A stretch of DNA of 64,000 nt from Portunus trituberculatus. Its lineage: Eukaryota; Arthropoda; Malacostraca; Decapoda; Portunidae. The position numbers and the translations under genes are program-made. This document shows positions 27,101-38,547 of this stretch, one piece after another; position 1 is the stretch's first letter, and each line of letters starts with the position of its first letter. Location: the NCBI RefSeq assembly GCF_017591435.1, contig NC_059289.1, forward strand, positions 2,820,104-2,884,103, given 5' to 3'. Under the pieces are notes generated by a model. That model did no database searches, had not been told where the DNA came from, and saw nothing but the letters and a program-made list of their open reading frames with translations.

Positions 27101-28942
27101 AATAATAATAATAATTAATAAATAAAAAAAATAATACAATTCTGACACGACAAACGGTTATGATGAAGATTGCCACTGTTACCCAATTTGTAAAGCTAAG
27201 TCTAGATTGAAGCCGCACTTTAAAAGAAATTAGAAAAGCTGCTGTATGTTTCTATGGCGAAGAAAACTTGCCCTTTTGAGTTTGAGAACAAATGACGAGT
27301 ATCCCTTACAATTTTCCCAGATCAGTGCAACACTGCACAGTTTCACAGTTTTAAGTCATCAGTGGTTATAGACATTTACACCATGTAGGAACTAACACTA
27401 ACACTTTCATATTCTTGATGGTTCAATGTAAAAAGCTGAATACTGAAGACATTTATAAACAAAAACAGGCATTTCAGTGAAATGTAAATTGCAAGCAAAA
27501 CATTACACATACAAATTTGTAGACTACAGGATAACAATATGGCAAGATGGCCTGTAAGGGAGGTGGTTATGATATCTATGAAGAAAAACAAAAAATAAAT
27601 AAATAAAAATCATGGGATGAAAATCCATGACAACAAAATTCTATGAAGAAATTATAAAATACCACTTGCTGAAGTGTCACAGACATGCTTCAGGGATAAC
27701 TGTTCTGTGTCCACAGCTCACTGCAGAGCTTGACACTGTAAAATATAAAAAGGCTAAAATTCAAAGCAAGGATTAAATCTGATAATGTTTGCTTCCAAAC
27801 CATAAGCAATATGAAGTAAAAAAAACAAAAAAAAAACATGGATTTGGAAGGAAATATCAGATCAGTCAACAAAACTATAATACATGAACAATAGTTTTTT
27901 TTTCGTGTTTAGGAATGAAAAACTCGTCACTCATAATTTGTCCATCTCTTACATCAAATTTCTATTTTTCACACTCGTCTCCCTAACAGTACTACTTTCA
28001 TCCACTTGTAAGTCTTTTACAAAACTAAAGATATCCCCATGTCTTTAAATTTGTGTAAATTTGTGATTCATCAATGAAACTAAAGGTCTACCTATGCATG
28101 CCCAAGATATTCAGACCACTAAAGAAAGGGCATAGCATGAATGCTGCATAATTACTACAATAAAATTATTGATCTCCAATGCAAACGCACACACACACGC
28201 ACATACATACACACACAACACACATACAATATACACATTAAAATGCATGGGAATTACACAAAAGATGGCCTGCCATGCAAACCATTACTCATTTGCAGTC
28301 TGCCTAAATACTGTCCACTTCATCTTTTACTCATTATGCAATATCAGCAGAAGTCATTCTGCAAATCAATTAAAAAGGTCTACAAGTGTGAGATATGCTT
28401 TCGGCAATCTGGCACGTCTGAGTGAAACGAACCCGACTGGACTAACCCAATAAACTCACTCAACTCCACATCACTTGCAGACTACATGTGCTGCTGACAT
28501 TACACTTAAGGCTTAGGGATCTTGAGGCATGAGGTTTGCTGTGATGTTACATCCAGCCATTCCTTTAAAGTTTTGTCTTTTGAAATTCATGGAATAAGAT
28601 GGTCACACAGGTGTGGACTGAAGGGACTCCAGGGAACCACCCCCCTCCCCAAATGACTACATGACCATCAGTAACATCCTTCACTCGTGGCAACATCCCC
28701 ATGATATTCTTTCATCTCTTTATAGTACTGAGAGAAAGGGGCAGCAACAAATCAGAACAAAACACAATTGTATTAGTAGATAATCCCTATTCACAAACAG
28801 AGGGAGGATATGCATCCCTATTGCCAATGCTATCTGGATTATAGTTTCCCCAACCATATATTTTTTTACATCACTTCCCTTACACTGAGCTTCCCCTTAA
28901 TGGCATTTCATACACAAGTTTCCATACATTATGATGATGATG

Positions 28943-28997
<55 letters not shown>

Positions 28998-29150
28998 CAA
29001 TAATGACAGTTTCCATTTACCTCAGCATCCTGTATAATGTTTGGACAGCAGTAGCTTTACAGGTAAATAAAGCTTTAACTGATTGATAGAATGAAAGTAA
29101 CGATGCAAATACAAAATAAAACAAGTCTACAAAAGGATTACCATGGCATC
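24200..29150. other. Gene-poor interval downstream of the PRL gene
   Basis: Mostly AT-rich sequence without a supportable gene. It may include the 3' untranslated region of the minus-strand PRL gene, but no clear end can be assigned. A plus-strand frame at 24830-25028 ending GHLAHLQREGQQCNTVMREL ... TLYRGHTL and a stop is GC-richer and exon-like but unrecognised. Small runs: (AAT)n 25406-25425 and 28943-28993, poly(A) near 27075-27100, and CA-rich 28188-28225. Confidence 0.5.
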
Positions 29151-29204
29151 AACAAAGTGTGATGTATGTCAAGGTGCCACAACAGTGTGCTCTCCTCCTT
29201 GCCC

Positions 29205-32200
29205 TTACTGTACGCAGCATGCACCAGTCTTGTGGCCATTCTTTAGCCTGAGTCGAGACTTGGGACGGTACTTCTCCAGGTAGGCCAGCTGCTTGGCATT
29301 GATGGCTCCTCGTCTCTTCCTGCAAATTACAAAACAAAAGTTACGTATTGTAGAAGTACAACTATTCCACATTCTTAGATAGGTATCTAATCAGCTGGCA
29401 CAATGTAAGTTTTTTAGCTGTAGGGAAGAAGTGCAAGCTGAGCTGGAGATATACACCAGAGAGTAAGGGGTGTATTAACAAAGAGTTTGTCTCTGACTTG
29501 TGCTTATCTCTTAAAAATTCTTAGATCCTTTGCTGAGATGATCTCCTAAGTCCCTGAGTGAGAAAATCCAAGATGGGAGTACCTGTAACTGGACATAGAT
29601 GACCAGGAAACAATAAGGCTGCAAAACATAAAAATGGCAAAAGTTGATGACTTTAGATACTTTGGGTCATCATTACAGAGAAATGAAGAGTATGTTAGAG
29701 AAATCAGGAAGTGTGTATGGGCTGGATGGAATGGTTGGAAGATGGTGACAGATGTGATGCGTGACACCTCCCCCCAAGGTTTCTGCAAGAACAAAATGAA
29801 AGGTGTACAGAATGGCAGTGAGGACAGCCATGCTACATGGTATGGAAGTTGTACCAATAACGAAAACAAGAGATGGTAGACGGAGAAAGCAAAATAAAGA
29901 ATGCTGTGGTTATGCTTTTAAGAGGGATGAATGGGGACAAAATAAAGAACAAACACATCAGAACAACAACACACACACGTTAGTTTGGGAACAAGGCAAG
30001 AGGCAAGATTTTAAAAGGTTCAGCTACATTAGAAGGAAAGAGGCACATGTGAGAAGTATGCCGGATATGGACTCACCCCATAAGAGGAAGAACAGACAAA
30101 GAGGATATTTATGGATGCAGAGAATACATGCAAGTGGTGGGTGTGATAGAAGAAGGCACAGAATGCCGAGTGTATCAGAGAAGGATGACGAACTGTGGAA
30201 ATACCTAATGGGAATAGCCAATATGAGAAGTAAAAAAGTTGTTAATCTTAACCCCTTCAGTACCGGATGTGTGTTTTGTGACACGTGCGTGTCACGGCTG
30301 AGTTCACGCGCCAGGAACCGAGGGTGCTCCCCGTGACACGCACATGCCATGGTTATAAGCTGTGTGTATTGAGGGCTCTCAAGGCCTCGGTTTCTGGGTT
30401 ATTTCTACCCACGTGGTGGCAAGTGTCTGTGTTTACAAACATAAGGCTGCAGCCATTCGTGGGACAGTTTGAAACTTCATAAACTTTGGCATATGAGTTA
30501 TTGTCAGTGCTGTGACGTAATTTGTGAAGACCAATCATCATATTATATTTTTTTTATACATCATATTTTCTGACCTACGTATGGCAACACATGCTTGTCG
30601 AGTGCCACAATGCGATATTCTCTAGCTTCTGTTCAGTGCTGCCTTAAGTTTTTTTGTGGTAGCATACGCGCATTTACTTCACAATTATGGATATCTCTAC
30701 AACTGACAGTGAAGATGAATATGATGGTGGAACAAAAAGGGAATTTGAGGGGTCTGATGTCTCAATGGAAGGTGATGATACTTTGTTTGATCCTGAAGCT
30801 ATCAGTGATGTAGAGTGATGCTAGCAGCGGCGACGACGAGAGTATTGAGACGTTGTCCGCCAGCAGTGGCCTGTTATGCAGCCTTCCTGCCTCACCCCCC
30901 ACAGCTGCTGGTAGACAAACAGATTTCATTCACACTTCTTTCAGACCCATTCTCTGACACCAGACCTAACCCTCTACCTATAAGTAACACTGATTTTCCT
31001 GATGTACATCCTAGTATTATTCTACATCATGAAGCTAGTGCTATGAGTGATCTAGACTGTTTTCAGTTATTCATGGGGAAAGATGTGATTACTGCTCTGT
31101 GTCTCTGGACCAACACATGTGCTGCATATTTTTTTTTACTCAAATGACATGTTGTGGGGTTTCTCTGATAGAAAACATAAAAACAAATAATATAGTGTGA
31201 ACAGGGTGTTTGTGAGAAGCTGAAGACTACCGCACGGACGATGCAGAGGAGTGCGTGGGCAGTCAGTTCGGCTGCGAAACGTCTTGTTTACATAAGGTTG
31301 ACGGGTCGGTAACAAAGGGGTTAAATGTCCGTATAAAGTTACAAAAATGCCTTACTGTCTGATAAGCTCCACAGCATCCTCATAGCGTTGTCCTAGCTCA
31401 ATGAGAGCAACAGCCACCAGGACAGGAGCCCGGCCCAGCCCTGCTACACAATGGACAGCAATGGTGCAGCCAGGTTCCTCACGGTGGCGGCGACGGAGAA
31501 GACCCAGCCATTCCTCCACCACCTGTGTGTTGATGCTACTTTAAATCTTGCTTCATGAACTTACTGGACACAAGTGTATCACAAAAATTATCATCCATCT
31601 CACACACAAATGCATGTTTACCTTAAAAGATTAAGATTTTCTTATTTAGTGGATGGCACAAAGGGAAATACATAACTATGTCCAATCTAGTACTTCTTTC
31701 CAGAATGGTCAAAACCAGAAAAGAAATCCAATAAATAAAGGATTTACCATTTCTAATCATGAACTTCACAAGGAAAATTACCATTGAGTTTACCACATCT
31801 CTAAAGAACAAACGGACAGACAAAAGATGAAGCCATGAAGCCAGCCTCACCTCTGCTGGTGGGAATGTTCCATCATCAAACACCAGATCCATCACAGAAA
31901 TTCCAGCCTTCTTGAGCTCGTCAGTCTTGTAGGTGGGTTCGCACACCCGCACCACGTCATGCACCCCGTGCTTCATCAGTTCCTGTGAGAGGAGAGGCAT
32001 ACACAGGTGATACAAGCATAAGAGTTCAAAATGACATCTACCCATGGTTTCTTAGTTTATGGATCTTGGAAACATGTAACTTTAGGTTAGACTACAAGCA
32101 AATAAAGAGAATAGTATAAATACACTTACTGACAAAAAATCTAAACTCAACACAGGCATTTTCAACAATCATAACAAAGGAACAGAGTGAGGGGTCTGGA

Positions 32201-33009
32201 GATATATCGGGGCAAGTTATAGAAGGAAGGGAAATTAACTCTGAAATAATCCCACAGCATAAATTAGATAACAATAAAAGTCTCGGTTTCCTTGCTTCTA
32301 CCATGCAATCAATACAAGAAACTTATTCCCAAAATTATATAACGCAAATTATATCTATTTGTTTCCATCCTATATTATGCTTCCCTCTAATCGCCTAAAG
32401 AAACCTTCATCACTGGTATAGCTTTTAAAAGTGATATGTGGGCACCAGCAGGCAGACACCATCAGCCAGTAAAGGCAACATCACACTAATACATTTTCTG
32501 TCTACCTTTCTCTCAACCTTTACCTCATTCCATCATGTTTTTCTGTTTGCATCCTCAAACAGAGATTGCTTGCCTATGTCAGAGGAACAGCAATCATGAA
32601 GAATCGAGATATGTTACTGGCTGGGCCCTAAGGGCTGCTATTAGTACAGTCAACCCTTGGCTATCGCGACCTCCACTATCGCGTTTTATTGCTATCACGC
32701 ACCCATGAAAAGCTGCTAAAATTTCATTATTGTGACCTCAGTTGCCTGCTATCGCGCGCCCCACCATAACGTAATGGAATATCTGAGCGCTCATTGGCCA
32801 AAACCACCTTCCCGCCAAGATCAATTCGGCTATCGCGTTTTCGGCTATAGCGCGGCTATTTCGGCCCCAATTGGGCGCGATAGCCGAGGATTAAGTGTAT
32901 ATGAATTGTTGGTTATGCATTTTTGTTCATCCCTTATCATGTTGAAAAAGAAAGGAAAGTGCCATGTTGGGCAAGAAAGCTTGCAGATTTATGTAACCAC
33001 AAACACAAA

Positions 33010-33044
<35 letters not shown>

Positions 33045-33347
33045 GGTAGCTCAGTGGTTAGAGCGCTGGCTTCACAAGCCAGAGGACCGGGGTTCGATTC
33101 CCCGGCCGGGTGGAGATATTTGGGTGTGTCTCCTTTCATGTGTAGCCCCTGTTCACCTAGCAGTGAGTAGGTACGGGATGTAAATCGAGGAGTTGTGACC
33201 TTGTTGTCCCAGTGTATGGTGTGTGCCTGGTCTCAGGCCCATCCGAAGATCGGAAATAATGAGCTCTGAGCTCGTTCCGTAGGGTAACGTCTGGCTGTCT
33301 CGAAACACACACACCCTTTATGGGAGACTACAGTAAAATAAAAATTT

Positions 33348-33418
<71 letters not shown>

Positions 33419-34607
33419 GTGGTGGGAGGCAATACCTATTTTGTAATGTATAAGTGTTCATCACTGGCCTTGAGCGTGTGGCAAAACATGATTGAGAACA
33501 TTAACATGGAAATATTAAACAATGGTGTATAGAAGTGAATAATCAGCCCAATATAGCAGTAACCTCACTCTACCTAGTAACACAATACAACTGGCAACTT
33601 AAAACAACAGACTGCAGGCCCAGCTATTGCAGATAACCTGGGACCCCAATTCTCCATGAGTGCTAGGAGCCATGTATTTTTACTATCAACAAAAGTGTTG
33701 ACAAACAGCTAGGAGTGTGTGTGTGTAATGGAGCACAGCAAGAAATTATTTTTCAGAGTTGACAAAAAAGTTGATAAAAAAAAAATGTGCTAGTGTGATG
33801 GGCCCTTAACCTCCACAGCAGGACAAAGGCCTCTCTGTTGTTGAAGCTCAAATCAGACACCTATTGTACTTATAATATTATGAGAACCAGACACATCCCA
33901 CACTGGGTTGCAAATCCATGTCCTCTTAGCTGTGAGATGAATATGCCGATTCTTACACTGCCAGGCTACCTACGAGCTGCCTCTAGCACTGTCAGCAGTG
34001 CCTCTTGCCTTACTCTGCTCACAATAAAACTTGACATGGTTTGTGCATTCCTAGATGTCTTTATCATCTGTGGTCAATGTCAATAGTTCAGTACAAGAAC
34101 AAAGACTGAAACAAAGGAGATGCAAGCCACTTCATCATTACTGTCTGGTTTTCAGTCTTGTTTTGTTTCACTCCAAGTTCATTCTTTCTTTAAACCTTTC
34201 TTTTCAGCCACATTAACTTTTACATCTACATTTTAAAACAAAGGATTCTGGACATTATCTAGATGAGTGGCAAAAATTTCACATTCTTCTGAAGTAGCTA
34301 CTCCTAATTCAGCAGTAGCTGAAGATTGAAACTCCAGCAAAACAAACAAGGAAATAACATAGCAAATTCATAACAAAGAAAACATACATGCATAAATAAA
34401 TAAACTGAAAAGAACATAATTTAATGTATATCAGCAACATTTCATTAAACTAAAGCACAGAAATGCAATGGTTCTCACCTCAATGTACGACTGCATAGTG
34501 GCATCTGTTGGTCGATCGGTGATAAGGAAGCGCATGTTCTTGTATTCAATCTCGGAGGGGGCGGGTCGGATGCTCTTGGATCTCATGTTTGCACTGTTTG
34601 CACTCAT
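29205..34607 (-). CDS. PRL-1: PRL/PTP4A-type prenylated protein tyrosine phosphatase
   Basis: Four minus-strand exons: 34607-34479, 31982-31851, 31522-31356 and 29319-29205. All junctions are GT/AG and in phase, giving 180 residues (family about 170). Exon 1 encodes SEIEYKNMRFLITDRPTDAT. Exon 2 carries the redox Cys57 (VRVCEPTY) and general-acid loop DLVFDDG (Asp80). Exon 3 carries the P-loop HCVAGLGR (Cys112, Arg118). Exon 4 encodes KRRGAINAKQLAYLEKYRPK, a basic stretch and the C-terminal CaaX box CCVQ (Cys177). The family product is farnesylated, sits at plasma and endosomal membranes, and binds CNNM magnesium transporters. The usual WPFDD loop reads LVFDD, an observed deviation. The last intron carries an RT relic and a piggyBac derivative; the first carries a Tigger-like MITE and a SINE. 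Identification is firm. Confidence 0.94.
29620..30225 (+). pseudogene. Non-LTR retrotransposon relic (RT C-terminal region)
   Basis: Broken plus-strand frames give AKVDDFRYFGSSLQRNEEYV, then CVWAGWNGWKMVTDVM, VYRMAVRTAMLHGMEVVPIT, RRKEAHVRSM, KRKNRQRGYLWMQRIH and DELWKYLMGIANM. In sequence these match the conserved end of a widespread LINE protein (KVDDF-YLGS, AGW-GWR-V, VYK--VRPAMLYG-E, R-KRGRP--RW-D). There are stops and frameshifts. It sits antisense in the last intron of the PRL gene, directly beside the piggyBac relic. Confidence 0.82.
30252..31320 (+). mobile_element. piggyBac-like element: deletion derivative with TTAA duplication
   Basis: The 1,069-bp element is bounded by TTAA on both sides (30248-30251 and 31321-31324). 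The left end is CCCCTTCAGTACCGGATG; the right end as reverse complement is CCCCTTTGTTACCGACCC, an imperfect terminal inverted repeat. The interior keeps only the N-terminal part of a transposase (see 30687-31144), and the catalytic DDD core is absent. It inserted in the last intron of the PRL gene, ending 32 bp from the exon at 31356-31522. TTAA target and CCC ends fit the piggyBac superfamily. Confidence 0.85.
30687..31144 (+). pseudogene. Truncated, frameshifted piggyBac transposase N-terminus
   Basis: The frame from the ATG at 30687 begins MDISTTDSEDEYDGGTKREF and continues acidic (MEGDDTLFDPEAISDVE) to a stop near 30816. A second frame continues the acidic/Ser-rich character (DASSGDDESIETL), and a third reads SAMSDLDCFQLFMGKDVITA and LCLWTNTCA before a stop at 31144. 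That last segment resembles the opening of the DDE_Tnp_1_7 domain (xxxFF--e-i--iv--TN-yA). An acidic N-terminus followed by this block is the normal piggyBac order. At least two frameshifts are present and everything downstream is deleted. Confidence 0.75.
32647..32897. mobile_element. Tigger/pogo-like MITE with TA target duplication
   Basis: The 251-bp element is flanked by TA (32645-32646 and 32898-32899). The left end is CAGTCAACCCTTGGCTATCG; the right end as reverse complement is CACTTAATCCTCGGCTATCG, matching at most positions. Internal subterminal copies of GGCTATCGCGTTTT occur. CAGT-starting ends with TATCGCG and TA duplication are characteristic of Tigger/pogo members of the Tc1/mariner superfamily. 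No coding content. Confidence 0.82.
33042..33302 (+). mobile_element. tRNA-derived SINE, plus orientation
   Basis: It starts CCCGGTAGCTCAGTGGTTAG right after a (CA)n at 33013-33041, has the CTGGC-TTCACAA-GCCAG anticodon arm and GGTTCGATTCC box, and the body to GTAACGTCTGGCTGTCTCG, after which a second CA run follows. The last roughly 30 bp of the family consensus (through CAGATCAAACAGTG) are missing. Confidence 0.88.
33349..33415. repeat. (GA)n microsatellite
   Basis: A pure (GA)n run, in the first intron of the PRL gene. Confidence 0.95.
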
Positions 34608-34699
34608 AACGCTCGTACGAAAAAAAAAGAACAAGGGTTACGCGTAGACTCTTGCAGATATTATGGAGAGGCAAGATGCTTTCTTCTGGAGATGTCTGG

Positions 34700-36990
34700 A
34701 AGTACTGCTTGCTACTGAGTGATGCAGGAAGGTGGTGGCAATCCCAGAGCAGGATGGCACCTTCCACCAAGAGTGGGGAGAGAGGTCTCACTGACTTGTA
34801 TGGTTGTGTGAGATCTTGATAATTACAAATATATATATATGTATATATTTATATACTTTTATATGTGTACTTCGTATTTATAAAAAAAGGCAGTTATCAG
34901 ATATTATACACCGTTCTGCAATCACGCTATATACATTCAACTGGAACACACGCACTTTGGCTCTTCATGGATAGAAACTGAATGGTAAAAAGCCTGCTGA
35001 GGATGGAGCTAGTGAAGGAAGGGGCTGCCTGGATACAGCTTCAGGGTTGGATGGGGCAGGGGAGCAACTCTCCAGCCTCCACCAATGCCGATAATCTCCA
35101 ATTTTGATTTTGCCAAAAAATACTGCCAGGATGGCTTGTGTCCTCTCCTGCAGGACTTGGGACAGGAAGCCCCTAAAGGAGAAGGGCAGTAATGGTGATG
35201 GAGATGAGGATGGTGACGATGACTGTGGTGGCGGTGGCGATGATGGTGGTGATGGTGGTGGTGGCAGCAGCCGCAGTAACAGAGACAACGCAGCCACTGG
35301 GGACCCCACTCACTTTCGTGCCTTCACTTTACCCCATTCCAAGTTCAGTCTCCCACTATTCACACACTGACACACAAATAATTCACATATATATTGGCAT
35401 ACGATGCAGGCTTCTAATTATTCTTTTCACTTATTTGATGTGATATTGTGCCTTGCAGAATTCGCCAGAGCCCTTCAGTAGCTCCATAAGTGTGTAGCCT
35501 CGCCCACTGGACAGCTGCAATGAAAGACAAAAATCAATAATCTTTCCCTCCCACTTTGATTTGTGTTGAGTATTAGAGATCTTTAAATTTCACCATGTAC
35601 AACAGACCAGGCTGATTTCCCCTCTATATTCATATACATATACAATTAAAGTTGCATAACCTGATGCAATCACATAAAATGAATATGCTCTAATAATTAC
35701 CACAATTACTTTGTTCTGCTTCTTACTCAAGTCCATTTGGTCAATAACACACATAAGCACAACAGTTATGGTCATAAAATAATTTTCTCTGCAATATTAT
35801 CTTCTATAGCAGGTGCTAATACAGGTGGTATTCAGTATTCAGTCAAGACTGCAGCCTACCTTGAAAGATGAAACATCTACTTTTAAGTTAACAAAGGAAA
35901 ACACCAAATGCAGCAAAATTTCTTGAAAGACACAACATATGTTACATATAGTTACAGTACCTACAACAACAGTACAATTAAATAATATAATACTTCCCTA
36001 GAAGCACAAGAAAAATACATATATGATGCCCCTGCACTCACAAATTAATATTTCATCACAGAGCATGTCTGAATAACACTCCCATAATCCCTGGGATGGA
36101 AATAGTTCACCCAAGCAGGACCAGTGAGTACATACACAATCCAGCACCCTAAGTAATAAGGGTCAATCCCCTGACCCTGAGAATCCAAGGCTACTTCTTG
36201 CACCACCACACAAAAGGAGCAACAGTGCCCTTCTTACAAAACCTACCATGGCAGGTGTGAAGCTATCAGGTCTATCCCCGGGACCATATGGGGGGACAAG
36301 GAGAGCCAGAAAGAAGGCCAGGAGAGATACGAAACCTCCTAGGAAACCCAAGTTAATACCCAGACAAAGACTAGACACCCCAAGGCCACAGGAGATGTGC
36401 ACCCAACAATTCACCAGACCCCAGCCCACACCTCACCACTCACACCACCTCCCCGGCTAGGTTATTACTACAAAGACCCTGCCTGAACCACGCTACGGAG
36501 TCAGGAAGATGAGGCTTATGCAGGAAGAACTGGAGACATAACAGTTCTCCGAGGGATCAAGTGGCGTGTCAGCTGAGAACGCCTAACTATGGCTGCCACT
36601 CCTCGCCTCTCCACTCCTGCCTCACTGAACCCTCCTCACTCACTCCTGCCCTCACTCCACACACCAGAAGGAGCCTAAATATCATCCATATCACATATCT
36701 TTCACTACTGATACCCATAGGCATACTAAAGGAGCCAAATTACCAAAGAATGTACTAGAGGAGGCCTATCTCAGCGCTCCGTTTGGTCCCTCCCCCGCCC
36801 ACTACCCTCACAACACCCCGCCCACACCGCCCCCACCTCCCACTGCACTTTCCTACAACTACCCAGCTTTCGATAGGCCTACATGGACTAGGGACGCTAT
36901 AGTGGAGTGCCAGAGTGTGAAATAAGGAGGTCAGGGAATGTTCAGCCATTGCTCGGCCTTCCATCACACTCTCAGCTCTCACTCTCTCTC
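34700..36990. other. Non-coding interval upstream of PRL coding exon 1
   Basis: No gene can be supported. A (GGTGAT)-rich trinucleotide-like stretch lies at 35190-35270. A minus-strand patch at 35516-35433 behaves like an exon after an acceptor (LSSGRGYTLMELLKGSGEFC, then AQYHIK and a stop) but has no recognised family. A Lys/Arg-rich plus-strand frame lies at 36248-36460, unrecognised. Confidence 0.45.
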
Positions 36991-36994
36991 TCAC

Positions 36995-37400
36995 CTGTGC
37001 GTTGTTGTTGCCGCAGTATTTAAATTTCATGTTTCAATTCACTTCCTGGACACAGAAGAAGGCGCGTCGTACAAATTTTATCAAAGGTGATGCATTGGCT
37101 TTGCATCAGTCGTGGGAGGAAGGGTGTATGTGCAGGGCAGCGCTAGGAGGCACACAGGGCTCAGCACACCGTGACCCGCCGCGCATGCGTCGCCCGCACC
37201 TGCATTTGCCACGCTCTTATTTTCGCGAATGCTTTATTTCACATTCTAATCCGAAACTGTCTCTATAGTGAGTATCGGACATTCATATATGAATGATCCG
37301 TATTGTTTTATATAGTTTTCATGACTTTGTTAGTAGTTTTGGTGGTGTTTTAGCGCACTATCCAGGACTTTCTAATGCCGTGGACGCATGCGCAAAGCCA
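36995..37400 (-). promoter_or_regulatory. Possible promoter and leader exon of the PRL gene
   Basis: A strong minus-strand donor (GCACAG|GTGAGAG, exon edge at 36995) could end an untranslated leader exon. Upstream of it lie two NRF-1-type palindromes, CGCGCATGCGTC (37180-37191) and TGCGCATGCGTC (minus strand, 37383-37394), in a GC-richer patch. The spacing suits a TATA-less housekeeping promoter driving the PRL gene 2.4 kb downstream. This rests on motifs and position only. Confidence 0.35.
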
Positions 37401-38493
37401 GGTCATGACGAAATGTGGTTTAAGACTAAACGTAAGAGAAACTTGATCATCGAAAGTAATTTTTGTCTCTAAATGATGAAATCAGGGTTATCTATCGGGG
37501 AACGTTCAACTACATCAAATTACTCAGCAAGTACGTCAACAGTGATAAAATGAGGGAAGCATAAGTCGCTTAATAATTGTAATATATCCTCTGTTTAAGT
37601 TGCGTCCTCGCCTCTGGTGAGTTTCCGAGAAACCTTGTGCAATAATTTACTGAGGAAGGAAGAATCCGCCTAGCTCTAAGTACCGGTCAACAACAGGCTT
37701 GTGTCCTACTGGAATAATTAACTGGCTGTCTCCTAATAATAGTCAACTCGTAATCCTTTATAAGCAGTGGTCTAAATATATCGATGTTTTGATAACTCGG
37801 TAAATATCATCTTGCCTGCCTTGAACAATATTTATTATTTCCCAGCATGTTATATAACGTTCCTTCATGTGCTTGTCGTAATCTTGCACTCGCTTCCTTC
37901 TGTCTGATTTCTGGCTTCGTCTAGTTGGCCTCGACATTATGTCTGCCCAGAAAACTTACTGAAAACTAGCATACTATAGGAAAAAATAAATAAATAAGTA
38001 TGCAAGAGAGTACGAGGAAATCCGAAGAAGTTCTTTGATGAATACAAACTTTAAAGGTTATTCTTGCATCGTTGTTAGATTTATGCATCTTCGAACGACT
38101 GATAAGTTAATCTCGTGACTCCTCTCAAGACTGTCACGCGTCCTTGAGTTGTTCCTACAGCGAGTCTACCATCCACGCACAGCAACGGTAACAATAGATG
38201 GAGAGCAAGATAGAAATGGACAGAACAGGGAAGAGGACAGAGCCGTCAAGAACAGGGATAGCGGGAGCAGGAAGGTGGTGGAGGTGGATGGGGGAATGTC
38301 GTGTCTCATGGTCTTTGCGGCGAGGCTGGCACGGTCCCTGTCCCTCCCTCACTTCTCACGTCACCGCCGTCACTCAGCCACGATCGAGCTGACTTCCCTG
38401 CATCATTTTATCACTTAGGGTTGCAAAGAAATCATCGACACACCCTGTCATCTCTGCCTATCATCTAGTGGTATGTGCAAGATCCAGTACAGT

Positions 38494-38547
<54 letters not shown>

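Noticed and set aside
34965..35443. Pro/Ser-rich or Gly/Asp-rich frames around 35.2 kb
   Set aside because: They come from a GGTGAT-type low-complexity stretch and lack domain support.
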